From an uncultured Pelagibacteraceae bacterium (GTDB lineage Bacteria; Pseudomonadota; Alphaproteobacteria; Pelagibacterales; Pelagibacteraceae): a stretch of DNA of 64,000 nucleotides. The stretch covers positions 120,544 to 184,543 of the forward strand of contig CACNJC010000001.1 in assembly GCA_902620585.1 (NCBI GenBank), given 5' to 3'. Under the pieces are notes generated by a model. That model did no database searches. It saw only the letters and a program-made list of their open reading frames with translations, and was not told the origin of the DNA. Below are positions 16,142 through 25,250 of this stretch, one piece after another; the stretch's first letter is position 1, and every line of letters begins with the position of its first letter. The position numbers were made by a program, and so were the translations under genes.

Positions 16142-17608
16142 ATGGCAAAAAAAATAATAGTTATTGGCTCAGGCTTTGGTGGACTAGCGGCGTCGCTAAG
16201 ATTAAAAGCCAAAGGTTATAGTGTAACTTTAATTGAAAAACATCCTGATTTGGGGGGTAGAGCAAGAGTATTTAAAAGGGGAAATTTTACCTACGATGGT
16301 GGTCCTACTGTAATCACTGCTCCATACCTATTAAAAGAATTATTTGATTTATTTAACAAAAAAATTTCAGATTATGTTGAAATAGTCCCTTTAAGTTTAT
16401 GGTACAGATTTGTATTTAGTGATGGGCAAACTTTTGATTACTCTGGTGATGAGAAATCAATGGAGGAAGAAGTGAAAAAGTTTTCAGACAAAGACTTTAG
16501 AGGATATAATAACCTAGTAAAGTTTACTGAGAAAATTTTCAATAAGGGTTTTACAGATCTTGCAGATAAACCTTTTAACAATCTTACTTTCATGCTTAAA
16601 CAAGTTCCATCATTATTGCATTTAAAAAGTTATAAGTCTGTTTTTCAACTGGTTTCAAATTATATTTCTAATGAAAAATTAAGAAGGGTTTTCAGTATGC
16701 ATCCTCTCTTAGTAGGTGGTAATCCTTTTACCACAACCTCAATTTATACATTAATTTTATTTTTAGAAAAAAAATGGGGTATACACTATTCAATGGGAGG
16801 GACAGGCAACGTGGTAAAAGCATTAGAAAAATTAATAAAGGAGGAAAATATTAAAATTATTAAAGATGCTGAAGTGACTGAGATCATTTCTACCAAAAAC
16901 AAAGTTACGGGGGTGAAAACAAACAATTCTAAGATTATTGATTGTGACTATGTTGTTTGTAACTCAGATCCACCAAACGTGTATCAAAATTTAATAAAGT
17001 CTAAAGATAATTATAGTTTTTTATTTAAACAAAAAATGAAAAGGATGGATTACTCCATGGGCTTATTTGTTTATTATTTTGGATCTAAAAAACAATACAA
17101 GAATGTAGCTCATCATACAATCTACTTTGGAAATTCTTATGAAAAACACCTAGATAAAATATTTGAGAAAAAAACTCTTTCTGAAGATATTAGTTATTAT
17201 TTGCATAGACCTTCAGCCACAGACCCCAATATGGCGCCAAATGGTCAAGATGCATTTTATGTTTTAGTCCCCGTACCAAATAATTTATCAAATATAAATT
17301 GGTCTAGTGAGGGTGAAAAATTCAAAAATCTAGTTTTAGATAAAATGAGTAAATCAGTATTGCCTGGAATAAAAGAAAATGTAATAAGCGATTTTTATCT
17401 GACTCCTGATTACTTTGAAAATGACTTAGCAACGCTTCATGGTTCGGGATTTTCAATTCAACCTAAATTTTCACAATCAGCATATTTTAGATTTCATAAT
17501 CAGTCAGAGGTATTTGATAATTTGTATTTTGTGGGTGCTGGAACACATCCTGGTGCAGGAATGCCAGGTGTATTATCATCTGCTAAGATATTAGATAGAT
17601 TGTTTTAA
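16142..17608 (+). CDS. crtI: phytoene desaturase
   Basis: FAD-dependent desaturase that converts phytoene to lycopene in four steps. The 488 residues begin with the dinucleotide fold IVIGSGFGGLAASLRLKAKG, and near the C-terminus carry the family block NLYFVGAGTHPGAGMPGVL. A mid segment (GGTGNVVKALEKLI) fits the amine-oxidase fold. It opens the order crtI-crtB-crtY-blh, which makes beta-carotene and cleaves it to retinal for a rhodopsin. It lies 17 bases after atpF; its stop overlaps the crtB start (TAATG). Confidence 0.95.
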   Translation: MAKKIIVIGSGFGGLAASLRLKAKGYSVTLIEKHPDLGGRARVFKRGNFTYDGGPTVITAPYLLKELFDLFNKKISDYVEIVPLSLWYRFVFSDGQTFDYSGDEKSMEEEVKKFSDKDFRGYNNLVKFTEKIFNKGFTDLADKPFNNLTFMLKQVPSLLHLKSYKSVFQLVSNYISNEKLRRVFSMHPLLVGGNPFTTTSIYTLILFLEKKWGIHYSMGGTGNVVKALEKLIKEENIKIIKDAEVTEIISTKNKVTGVKTNNSKIIDCDYVVCNSDPPNVYQNLIKSKDNYSFLFKQKMKRMDYSMGLFVYYFGSKKQYKNVAHHTIYFGNSYEKHLDKIFEKKTLSEDISYYLHRPSATDPNMAPNGQDAFYVLVPVPNNLSNINWSSEGEKFKNLVLDKMSKSVLPGIKENVISDFYLTPDYFENDLATLHGSGFSIQPKFSQSAYFRFHNQSEVFDNLYFVGAGTHPGAGMPGVLSSAKILDRLF

Positions 17609-18453
17609 TGACAGGCCTTATAAAAAAACATGCAAAATCATTTTACTGGGCAAGTTTTTTTTTATCAAAAGAAGTGTTTAAGAAATGTTCATTTTTATAT
17701 AACTTTTGCAGAACCCTAGATGATATTGTTGATGATAATAAGATGTTAGACGCAAAACAACAAGAATTTTTAAACTTCAAAAAAAATTTTACAGATAAAA
17801 ATTTTAATAATCCAATAATAAGGGAAATGTGGTCAATTATAGATAGTGAAAACATTTCTAAAAAAGTTGTGATTGACCTATTTGATGGTGTTGAAACAGA
17901 TTTAAAGGAAAAAGTGCAAATTAATTCAAAAAAGGAATTATTGGTTTATTCTTATAGAGTTGCAGGTACAGTTGGTTTAATGATGTCAAAAATTCTTAAG
18001 GTAAATAGTAAAGAGGCTTTAAAAGGTGCAATAGATCTTGGTATTGCGATGCAACTTACTAATATTGCCCGGGATGTTTGTGAAGATAAAATTCGTAATA
18101 GAAAATATATTGAACATGATTTTTCATCAATTCAGAAAATTATCGAAGAGTCACAAGTGTTTTATGAAAACTCGTTTAACTCTATGAGTTGCATACCAAT
18201 TCAATCAAGATTTTCAGTTATTGTTGCAAGAAGAATTTACAAAAAAATCAATGATTACATTCTTAAACAAAAAAATATTGAAAATTATAATAAAGCTGGA
18301 AAAATATATGTTCCAGTATTTGAAAAAATAATTCAAACTTTTTTATCTTTTTTTGACTTCATAAAGTTATTATTTATTCAAAATTTAAATTACGATAATC
18401 ATATAAATCACAATATTTTGAAAGAGGAAATTAACATAAATGAAAGAATTTAA
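17608..18453 (+). CDS. crtB: 15-cis-phytoene synthase
   Basis: Condenses two geranylgeranyl diphosphates to phytoene, the first committed carotenoid step. In the 281 residues the Asp-rich metal sites are visible: CRTLDDIVDD at about residues 34-43, and NIARDVCEDKIRNRKYI at about 152-168. Start and stop both overlap neighbours (TAATG with crtI; 14 bases with crtY), so the cassette is tightly coupled. No crtE lies beside it in this window, so GGPP must come from a prenyl synthase encoded elsewhere. Confidence 0.94.
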   Translation: MTGLIKKHAKSFYWASFFLSKEVFKKCSFLYNFCRTLDDIVDDNKMLDAKQQEFLNFKKNFTDKNFNNPIIREMWSIIDSENISKKVVIDLFDGVETDLKEKVQINSKKELLVYSYRVAGTVGLMMSKILKVNSKEALKGAIDLGIAMQLTNIARDVCEDKIRNRKYIEHDFSSIQKIIEESQVFYENSFNSMSCIPIQSRFSVIVARRIYKKINDYILKQKNIENYNKAGKIYVPVFEKIIQTFLSFFDFIKLLFIQNLNYDNHINHNILKEEININERI

Positions 18454-19507
18454 TTACGTTATTGTCGGCGGAGGTTGTGCGGGATTATCTTTAGCATATG
18501 AACTTGAGATTAATAATAAATTAAAAGATAAAACTCTTGCAATAATTGAAACACGTGGAGAATATAAAAGAGACAAAACATGGTCCTTCTGGAAAGTTTT
18601 TGATCATAGTTTTAATGACTGTGTCATTAAAAGTTGGGATAACTTTACAATTAACACCTCAGAGAATTCTCATGAATTAAGAAATAAAGATTTTCCATAC
18701 CAAAGTATTGATAGTGGAAAATTTTATAAAAAAATAAACTATAAACTTTCTGCTAATCAGAATGTAAGTTTTTTTAAAAATCTAGATGAAGTTAATTCAG
18801 AAAATTCAATTATCTTTAATAGTGTTATGAAAGAAAAACCTAATAAATCCAAGCTATGGCAGCACTTTCAAGGAATTGAGATAGAGACACCAAAAAATAT
18901 TTTTGATGATGAGATAGTAAATTTGATGGATTTTAATTGTGATCAGAGAAATGATGTGCATTTTTTTTATACATTGCCATTCAGTAAAAATAGAGCTTTG
19001 ATTGAAACAACTTGGTTATCAAGTTTAGAAGACCAAAGTCTTATGGACTATGATATTCAACTAGAAAATTATATTAGAAATAATCTTGGAATAGAAAGTT
19101 ATAAAGTTAATTTTACTGAGAAGGGAGCTATACCATTATATTGTCCGCCATTTAAAAATGATAACAAAACTATAAATATTGGATCTGCTGGTGGAATGAC
19201 TAGATTAAGCACAGGATATACTTTTTTAAATATTCAAGAACATAGTAAATATATTGTAAAAAATATTGATAAAATAAAAAAATTAAAAACATTCAATCTA
19301 GGAAAAAGATATCAATTTTTAGATAAAGTGTTTCTAAAAGTTTTAGAAAAACATCCAGAAAAAATGCCAAAAATATTCTTTAATATGTTTAAATCATCTT
19401 CAAAAACTGTTATTAAATTTTTATCAAACAAAAGTAACATTTTTGAAGACATAAAAATAATAGGCAAAATGCCAAAATTAGTTTTTCTAAAATCATTATT
19501 TAATTAA
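18440..19507 (+). CDS. crtY: lycopene beta-cyclase
   Basis: Forms the two beta-ionone rings that turn lycopene into beta-carotene. 355 residues with an N-terminal dinucleotide fold (VIVGGGCAGLSLAYEL at about 6-21) and the cyclase blocks DKTWSFW near 53-59, FFYTLPFSKNRALIETTWLS and GSAGGMTRLSTGYTF. It starts inside crtB and its stop shares bases with the blh start (TAATG). The bacterial CrtY type is favoured over the plant-like CrtL type by the DKTWSFW and TGYTF blocks, although the two are related. Confidence 0.93.
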   Translation: MKEFNYVIVGGGCAGLSLAYELEINNKLKDKTLAIIETRGEYKRDKTWSFWKVFDHSFNDCVIKSWDNFTINTSENSHELRNKDFPYQSIDSGKFYKKINYKLSANQNVSFFKNLDEVNSENSIIFNSVMKEKPNKSKLWQHFQGIEIETPKNIFDDEIVNLMDFNCDQRNDVHFFYTLPFSKNRALIETTWLSSLEDQSLMDYDIQLENYIRNNLGIESYKVNFTEKGAIPLYCPPFKNDNKTINIGSAGGMTRLSTGYTFLNIQEHSKYIVKNIDKIKKLKTFNLGKRYQFLDKVFLKVLEKHPEKMPKIFFNMFKSSSKTVIKFLSNKSNIFEDIKIIGKMPKLVFLKSLFN

Positions 19508-20412
19508 TGGAAAGAATAAATTTCATACACTCCGTTATATTTTTTAACTTTTGCATTTTGCTTAGTCCGTTTTATCTCATGATTAGTTTTGATCCGATAA
19601 TACTTTGTTTGTTTTTAATACTAGTTTTAGGAATTTCACACGGAGCATTAGATGATATTAAAGGAAAAAAGCTATTAAGAATATTTGGATTTAAATCTTC
19701 TATTTCTTTTTTTATTGCGTATATATTAATTTCTATTTTGATAATAACTTCTTGGTTAATATTTCCTAATACTGTTTTATCTTTGTTTCTTATTGTTGCA
19801 GCTTATCATTTCGGCAAAGAAGATACGGTATTTTCTTTCCAAAGAAAATTTTGGATATCAGAAAGCTTATTTTTTTTAAAAGGATCATCGGTAATCTTAG
19901 TTCCATTATTATTGAAAAGAGAAGAGACGAACGAAATATTTAGAATATTAAATTTTGAAGTTTTTGAATTTCAAATATTTAATGAAAAATTTTTAATATT
20001 TATGCTATGCCTAAGTTTTTTATCTTCTTTGTATATTTCACACACAAAAAATAGCGATTTAAAAGGAATTATGATTATGGATTTTTTATCTTTAATTATA
20101 TTAAATCTTTTTTTATCACCTATATTAGCCTTCACAGTTTATTTTTGTTTTCTGCATTCAATTAGACATTCCATTACCCTAATTTTTGAACTTGATAAAT
20201 CTTTCAAACCAGGATTGAAAAAATTTATTATAAAAGCAATTCCATTAACTTTTGCCACAGGAATAATATTTTTATTCGCGATTTATTTCTTGAACAATTT
20301 TTATAAGCTTGACGAAGCTATTTTTAAGGTGATTTTTATTGGTTTGGCGTCACTTACTTTTCCGCATATATTGTTAGAATATCTTTTAGAAAAAAATGAA
20401 AAAAAAACTTAA
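19507..20412 (+). CDS. blh: beta-carotene 15,15'-dioxygenase, Brp/Blh family
   Basis: Membrane enzyme that cleaves beta-carotene to two retinals, the chromophore of proteorhodopsin. 301 residues with about eight hydrophobic segments and conserved histidines in SHGALDDIKGKK (about residue 46), AAYHFGKED (about 100) and HSIRHS (about 218). Its presence next to crtI-B-Y is the usual marker of a rhodopsin-bearing marine bacterium; the rhodopsin gene itself is not in this window. The start overlaps crtY, and its last codons overlap the ispH start by 17 bases. Confidence 0.93.
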   Translation: MERINFIHSVIFFNFCILLSPFYLMISFDPIILCLFLILVLGISHGALDDIKGKKLLRIFGFKSSISFFIAYILISILIITSWLIFPNTVLSLFLIVAAYHFGKEDTVFSFQRKFWISESLFFLKGSSVILVPLLLKREETNEIFRILNFEVFEFQIFNEKFLIFMLCLSFLSSLYISHTKNSDLKGIMIMDFLSLIILNLFLSPILAFTVYFCFLHSIRHSITLIFELDKSFKPGLKKFIIKAIPLTFATGIIFLFAIYFLNNFYKLDEAIFKVIFIGLASLTFPHILLEYLLEKNEKKT

Positions 20413-21340
20413 AATTTATTTAGCTTCTCCTAGGGGGTTTTGTGCTGGAGTTAAAAGAGCAATTGAGATTGTTGAAAAGTCTATTAACAAATTTGGTGCT
20501 CCAGTATATGTGCGACATGAAATTGTACATAATAAACAAGTTGTTGAGGAATTGAGAGAAAAAGGTGCAATTTTTGTTGATGAGTTATCTGATATAAAGG
20601 ATGTAAGTAGACCCGTTATTTTCTCTGCTCACGGTGTACCTAAATCAGTTCCAGAAGAAGCAAAATTAAAAAATTTATCTTTTGTGGATGCTACTTGTCC
20701 TCTAGTTTCTAAAGTACATAGAGAATCAGAACAATTAAATAAAAATGGATACAAAATATTATTAATTGGACATAAAAATCATCCAGAGGTAATTGGTACC
20801 ATGGGTCAACTTCCTAAGGGATCAATTAGACTTATTGAAACTAAGAAAGATGTAGAAAGCCTCAAAATTGATAATTTTAAAAATCCTTTAGCTTATATTA
20901 CACAAACAACACTTTCTGTAGATGATACAGCTGAGATAATTGAAACACTTAAAAAAAAATTTCCTACAATTAAAGGTCCGATAAAAGAAGATATTTGTTA
21001 CGCAACTACTAACAGACAATCTGCGGTAAAGGAAATTGCTTCAAAGTGTGATATGTTTTTTGTGGTAGGCAGTCGTAATTCATCTAACTCGGTAAGATTG
21101 GTTGAGGTCGCTAAAAAAGCAGGATGCAATAACTCTCACTTAATGCATTCTGAGAAAGAAATTCCTTACAATGAAATAAATAATTCAGATACTATTGGTA
21201 TATCATCAGGGGCTTCAGCCCCTGATAAATTAGTTCAAGCATTACTAAACAACATAAAAAAAGATCGAAAAGTGTCTATAGAAGAGGTAGTAGTTGCTGA
21301 AGAAAAAGTTGTTTTTAAATTACCAAAAGAACTTAATTAA
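20396..21340 (+). CDS. ispH: 4-hydroxy-3-methylbut-2-enyl diphosphate reductase
   Basis: Last enzyme of the MEP pathway, reducing HMBPP to IPP and DMAPP with a 4Fe-4S cluster. The three cluster cysteines are in RGFCAGVKRA (about residue 17), DATCPLVSKVH (about 102) and DICYATTNRQ (about 202). The 314 residues match the family. It overlaps blh, so isoprenoid supply and carotenoid use are encoded back to back. Its stop overlaps the thrB start (TAATG). Confidence 0.96.
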   Translation: MKKKLKIYLASPRGFCAGVKRAIEIVEKSINKFGAPVYVRHEIVHNKQVVEELREKGAIFVDELSDIKDVSRPVIFSAHGVPKSVPEEAKLKNLSFVDATCPLVSKVHRESEQLNKNGYKILLIGHKNHPEVIGTMGQLPKGSIRLIETKKDVESLKIDNFKNPLAYITQTTLSVDDTAEIIETLKKKFPTIKGPIKEDICYATTNRQSAVKEIASKCDMFFVVGSRNSSNSVRLVEVAKKAGCNNSHLMHSEKEIPYNEINNSDTIGISSGASAPDKLVQALLNNIKKDRKVSIEEVVVAEEKVVFKLPKELN

Positions 21341-22308
21341 TGGCTGTCTATACAAAATTGAATCAAAATAAAGTTGAAGAAATTCTCTCTAAATATAATT
21401 TAGGTAAACTGGATACATTTAAAGGTATTGAAGAAGGTATAGAAAATACAAATTATTTTTTGTTGGTAAATAAAAAAAAATTTATACTTACGATTTATGA
21501 AAAAAGAATGAAATCAAAAGATCTTCCTTTTTTTTCAGAATTGATGTCTTTATTAAATAAGTCGAATTTTAAATGTCCTGCGCCAATCCCCAATAATAAA
21601 AATAAGACTATAACAGATTTTGAAGGAAAAAAATTAATGATTGTTTCTTTTCTTGAAGGAAAATCAAAAAAAAATTTATCACCAATCAATTGTAAATCGG
21701 TGGGAACTGAAATAGCAAAAATGCACGATCTTACAAAAAATTTTAAATTGAGTCGTAGTAATGATCTATCTATAAAATCATGGAGGAAGATATTTGACTC
21801 CGTCAAAGACAAGTGTACAAAAATACATAAGGATCTTCCAAAATTAATTGATGAGAATCTAAAAAATGTTGAAATAAACTGGCCTAAAAATTTACCAAAA
21901 GGAATTATTCATGCAGATTTATTTCATGACAATATTTTTTTCGTTCAAGATAAATTTAGTGGTGTAATTGATTTTTATTTTTCTTGTGAAGATTTCTTAG
22001 CTTTTGAAATAGCTATTTGTTTTAATGCTCTCTGTTTCGATGGTTATAAAAGTAATTTGAGTTTTAATGTTACAAAGGCAAAAAATTTTATTGACGGATA
22101 TACATCTGTAAGAAAGCTTAAAAATGAGGAATTAGATAGTATTAAAGTGTTATCTCAAGGAGCCGCTTTAAGATTTTTGTTAACTAGAGTTTTTGATGCA
22201 CTGAATCCAGTAAAAGGTTCGATAGTAAAAATTAAAGACCCCATAGAATATTTGAAAAGATTAGAATTTCATAAAGATTCAAAAAATCACGAAAATTATT
22301 TTTTTTAA
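21340..22308 (+). CDS. thrB: homoserine kinase, choline-kinase-like type
   Basis: Phosphorylates homoserine on the way to threonine. This is the ThrB form related to choline and aminoglycoside kinases, not the GHMP type. The catalytic block is KGIIHADLFHDNIFF (about residues 187-201), followed by GVIDFYFSCEDF, the metal-binding Asp. 322 residues is typical. Threonine synthase lies about 900 bases downstream on the other strand. The gene overlaps ispH and rnhA by TAATG junctions, so ispH-thrB-rnhA is probably one transcript. Confidence 0.92.
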   Translation: MAVYTKLNQNKVEEILSKYNLGKLDTFKGIEEGIENTNYFLLVNKKKFILTIYEKRMKSKDLPFFSELMSLLNKSNFKCPAPIPNNKNKTITDFEGKKLMIVSFLEGKSKKNLSPINCKSVGTEIAKMHDLTKNFKLSRSNDLSIKSWRKIFDSVKDKCTKIHKDLPKLIDENLKNVEINWPKNLPKGIIHADLFHDNIFFVQDKFSGVIDFYFSCEDFLAFEIAICFNALCFDGYKSNLSFNVTKAKNFIDGYTSVRKLKNEELDSIKVLSQGAALRFLLTRVFDALNPVKGSIVKIKDPIEYLKRLEFHKDSKNHENYFF

Positions 22309-22733
22309 TGAAGTTTAAAATTTACACTGATGGTGCTTGCTCAGGAAATCCTGGAAAAGGAGGTTGGGCAGCAATAATCTTAGATAGTGGTTTACATCAA
22401 TCAAGTATTTCAGGAAGTGAAGATAATACCACTAATAACAGAATGGAGTTAATAGCTCCAATCATGGCTCTAAAAAAAATTAAAAAAAAATCTGAAATTA
22501 CCATCTATACGGACTCTAAATACGTAAAAGACGGGATTACCGATTGGATTGAAAAGTGGAAATTAAATAATTGGAAAAATTCAAATAAGAAACCTGTTAA
22601 AAATAAAGATCTTTGGATTAAGTTAGATAACTCCTGTAAAAAACATAAGGTTAGTTGGAAATGGGTTAAAGCGCACGCAGGGAACAAATATAATAATCTT
22701 GCTGATGAGTTAGCAGTTTTAGAAACTAAATAG
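22308..22733 (+). CDS. rnhA: ribonuclease HI
   Basis: Degrades RNA in RNA-DNA hybrids such as primers and R-loops. 141 residues carry the catalytic set: YTDGACSGNPGKGGW (about residues 5-19), NRMELIAP (about 44), YTDSKYVKDG (about 66) and the late DELA aspartate. It follows thrB with a TAATG overlap. Its last eight bases overlap the end of the convergent peroxiredoxin gene. Confidence 0.96.
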   Translation: MKFKIYTDGACSGNPGKGGWAAIILDSGLHQSSISGSEDNTTNNRMELIAPIMALKKIKKKSEITIYTDSKYVKDGITDWIEKWKLNNWKNSNKKPVKNKDLWIKLDNSCKKHKVSWKWVKAHAGNKYNNLADELAVLETK

Positions 22734-23211
22734 ATCTTAAAAAGTTCTCAGCTGCTGATTGTTCACAAATAGCTGTTTCTTTCTCTTCCTCTAATTTTTT
22801 AACTTCACCATTCTCCACTAGCATAGTGTATCTATTTGATCTAATTCCTAATCCTTTTTCAGATTTATCTACTTCTGCTCCAATCGCTTTTGTAAATTTA
22901 AGAAAAGGGTCGCCAACCATTAAAATTTTGCTTCCAACATTTTGATTTTCTCCCCAAGCCTTCATAACGTTAGGATCGTTTACAGCAATACACACAATTT
23001 TTGAAATTCCTTTTTTCGTGGCTAGTTCATAATTTTTTATGTAACCAGGCAGATGAAAAGTCGAACAAGTTTTAGTAAAAGCACCTGGCATACCTAAAAT
23101 AATAGTCTTGCCTTTGCAAATATCTAAGATATCGATTTTTTTTACATCATTATTTTTATCAAGATAAAATAATTCTGAGCCTGGTAATTTATCTCCTATT
23201 TTTATTTTCAT
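22726..23211 (-). CDS. peroxiredoxin, Prx5 type
   Basis: Thiol peroxidase that reduces hydrogen and organic peroxides. The 161-residue thioredoxin fold has the peroxidatic cysteine in MPGAFTKTCSTFHLPGY (about residues 40-56), the hallmark of the Prx5 subfamily. A further cysteine near the C-terminus (AICEQSAAENFL) could act in resolution, but Prx5 proteins often use glutathione or glutaredoxin. It starts directly after thrC with no gap, so they are probably co-transcribed. Confidence 0.92.
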   Translation of the reverse strand: MKIKIGDKLPGSELFYLDKNNDVKKIDILDICKGKTIILGMPGAFTKTCSTFHLPGYIKNYELATKKGISKIVCIAVNDPNVMKAWGENQNVGSKILMVGDPFLKFTKAIGAEVDKSEKGLGIRSNRYTMLVENGEVKKLEEEKETAICEQSAAENFLRSI

Positions 23212-24584
23212 TATATTTTGCTTAAAATATATTTTTTAACTTCTAAACTTGAATTATTGATAATATCAAATGTTTCTTTTTTATCTATATTCAATTTTAG
23301 ATGCTCAGGGGAATCTAAATTTTTCCCAATTGCTTTTTTAATTGTGTCACTGAATTTGTAAGGATGAGCTGTTCCAAGAACAACTATATCTCCTAAATTT
23401 TTAAAACTTTTTGCTGCTCCTACTCCTGTAGCAGTGTGGGGATCAATTATAAATTTATGCTCTTTATACATCTCATTTATAATATTTAATGTTTCTTCAT
23501 CTGTTACTTTTGCTGCTTTAAAATCTTCTTTTATTTTATCGATTTCTTTTTTTTCTAGATTAAATAAATTTTTTGATGATAAGTCATTCATTAGTGATCC
23601 TACCTTAGTATCATTTTCATCTAATATATAATACAGAAGCCTTTCAAAATTACTGGCAACTTGAATATCCATGCTAGGCGTGATGGTTGGTTTCACAGTA
23701 TCAGGTTTATACTCACCTGTATTAATTACTCTTTGCAAGATATCATTTTTATTAGTAGCGACTATAAGCTTGTTAATTGGCAAACCCATTTTTTTTGCTA
23801 CGTATCCAGCATAAATATCTCCAAAATTTCCAGTTGGCACAGAGAAACTGATGTTTTTTTTTTTAAGTTTAAAGAAAGAGTAAAAATAATAAACAATCTG
23901 ACAAACAATTCTTGCCCAGTTGATTGAATTTACACCTGACATATTAATTCTTGCTCTAAAACTATCCTCATTGAAAAGCTCTTTTACAATTTTTTGACAA
24001 TCATCAAATGATCCCTCTATAGCCATATTGAAAATATTGGCACCGCCTATTGTTGTCATAATTTTTCTTTGAATATTAGAAATCTTGTTATGTGGATGCA
24101 GTACAAAAAGATTTATATTTTTTCTATTGCTTAACGCTGCTATAGCTGCCGAACCAGTGTCTCCTGATGTAGCAACAACGATATTTACAGTCTTATTTTT
24201 AGCAACCTGTAAGTGATCATACATATTTCCAATCACCTGCATTGCAATATCTTTAAAAGCTAAAGTAGGTCCATGATAAAGTTCAAGAAGATTAATATCT
24301 CCAATCTTTTTTAAATTAACAACTTCTTTATTCTTAAAACAGTTATAGGATTTTTGTATCAGTGAGCTTAGTTCATTTTTTTTAATTTCATTTGGACAGA
24401 AATTAAATATTATTTCTGATGCAAGTTCGTTGTAATTAAGGTGGCTTAAAATATTAAGATCTTCTTTATTATATTTCTTTATTTTAGTGGGTAAAAACAA
24501 CCCTCCTCCTGGAGCAAGGCCTCTTAAAAAAATATCTTTAAAACTAAATTTTAAAGATTTGTTTCTAGTGCTAAAATAATTCAT
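23211..24584 (-). CDS. thrC: threonine synthase
   Basis: PLP enzyme that makes threonine from O-phosphohomoserine. The 457 residues correspond to the longer bacterial ThrC type. The PLP lysine is in LALKDIAMQ-like context, here TLAFKDIAMQVIGN (about residues 108-121), followed by VATSGDTGSAA at about 138-148 and SVPTGNFGDIYAGYVAK in the middle. It overlaps the SURF1 gene by four bases, placing an amino-acid gene at the end of the cytochrome oxidase operon. Confidence 0.95.
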   Translation of the reverse strand: MNYFSTRNKSLKFSFKDIFLRGLAPGGGLFLPTKIKKYNKEDLNILSHLNYNELASEIIFNFCPNEIKKNELSSLIQKSYNCFKNKEVVNLKKIGDINLLELYHGPTLAFKDIAMQVIGNMYDHLQVAKNKTVNIVVATSGDTGSAAIAALSNRKNINLFVLHPHNKISNIQRKIMTTIGGANIFNMAIEGSFDDCQKIVKELFNEDSFRARINMSGVNSINWARIVCQIVYYFYSFFKLKKKNISFSVPTGNFGDIYAGYVAKKMGLPINKLIVATNKNDILQRVINTGEYKPDTVKPTITPSMDIQVASNFERLLYYILDENDTKVGSLMNDLSSKNLFNLEKKEIDKIKEDFKAAKVTDEETLNIINEMYKEHKFIIDPHTATGVGAAKSFKNLGDIVVLGTAHPYKFSDTIKKAIGKNLDSPEHLKLNIDKKETFDIINNSSLEVKKYILSKI

Positions 24585-25243
24585 TTTTTTCTTCTAAAAT
24601 ATAAATAATAAAAAATTATAGAAACTGATATTGCATACCATGTTATAGCATATTTGAGGTGATTATTTGGCACATCAATACTAATCTTTTTAGGAAGTGG
24701 TATCTTAACTTGATTATCCTCTAAAAAAATAACGAATTCATTAAATTGTTCTCCTGTAGCATCTCTCAGATCTTCTAAATCAATCGAAAACCAAATATTA
24801 TTTTTAAGATCATTATCTGGTTTAAACATATTTGGCTTATATATCTCTCTTAAAAGTCCAACTATTTTTTTCTCATTTGCTACTTCAAAATTTATGCTAG
24901 GATTATCTTTAAGTTCTTTAATAATCCATCCTCTATTAACTAAAACATTTTCACCTTTATTAGTCCTAAAAGGAGTAATAACATCATATCCAGGTTTACC
25001 ACTATCATTTAAACTATACAGAAATATTTGTTTATCAAAATCAAATTTTCCTAAAGTATTAACTCGTTGATAATTTTTTTTAATTGAGTTTGAGTATTCT
25101 ATAGTACTAGAATTCAATCCAGAAGATATTTCGTTAATGAGTTCTAGCTTCCATTGCAATCTATAAAGTTGCCAAGTACCTAGTGCACAAAATACTGTTA
25201 TAAAAAAAATTACAAATAGTTGAAATAAAAATGCCTTTTTCAA
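24581..25243 (-). CDS. SURF1-family cytochrome oxidase assembly protein
   Basis: Inner-membrane protein that helps insert haem A into cytochrome oxidase. N-terminal membrane helix (FLFQLFVIFFITVFCALGTW), then the family's QLYRLQWKLELI, NRGWI in the middle and a second membrane helix at the C-terminus (YAITWYAISVSIIFYYLYF). An ORF continues upstream to 25300 but runs inside ctaE; I choose the TTG at 25243, just after the ctaE stop, which gives 220 residues starting MKKAFLFQ. The start is uncertain. It overlaps thrC by four bases. Confidence 0.87.
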   Translation of the reverse strand: MKKAFLFQLFVIFFITVFCALGTWQLYRLQWKLELINEISSGLNSSTIEYSNSIKKNYQRVNTLGKFDFDKQIFLYSLNDSGKPGYDVITPFRTNKGENVLVNRGWIIKELKDNPSINFEVANEKKIVGLLREIYKPNMFKPDNDLKNNIWFSIDLEDLRDATGEQFNEFVIFLEDNQVKIPLPKKISIDVPNNHLKYAITWYAISVSIIFYYLYFRRKK

Positions 25244-25250
25244 TTTGAGT

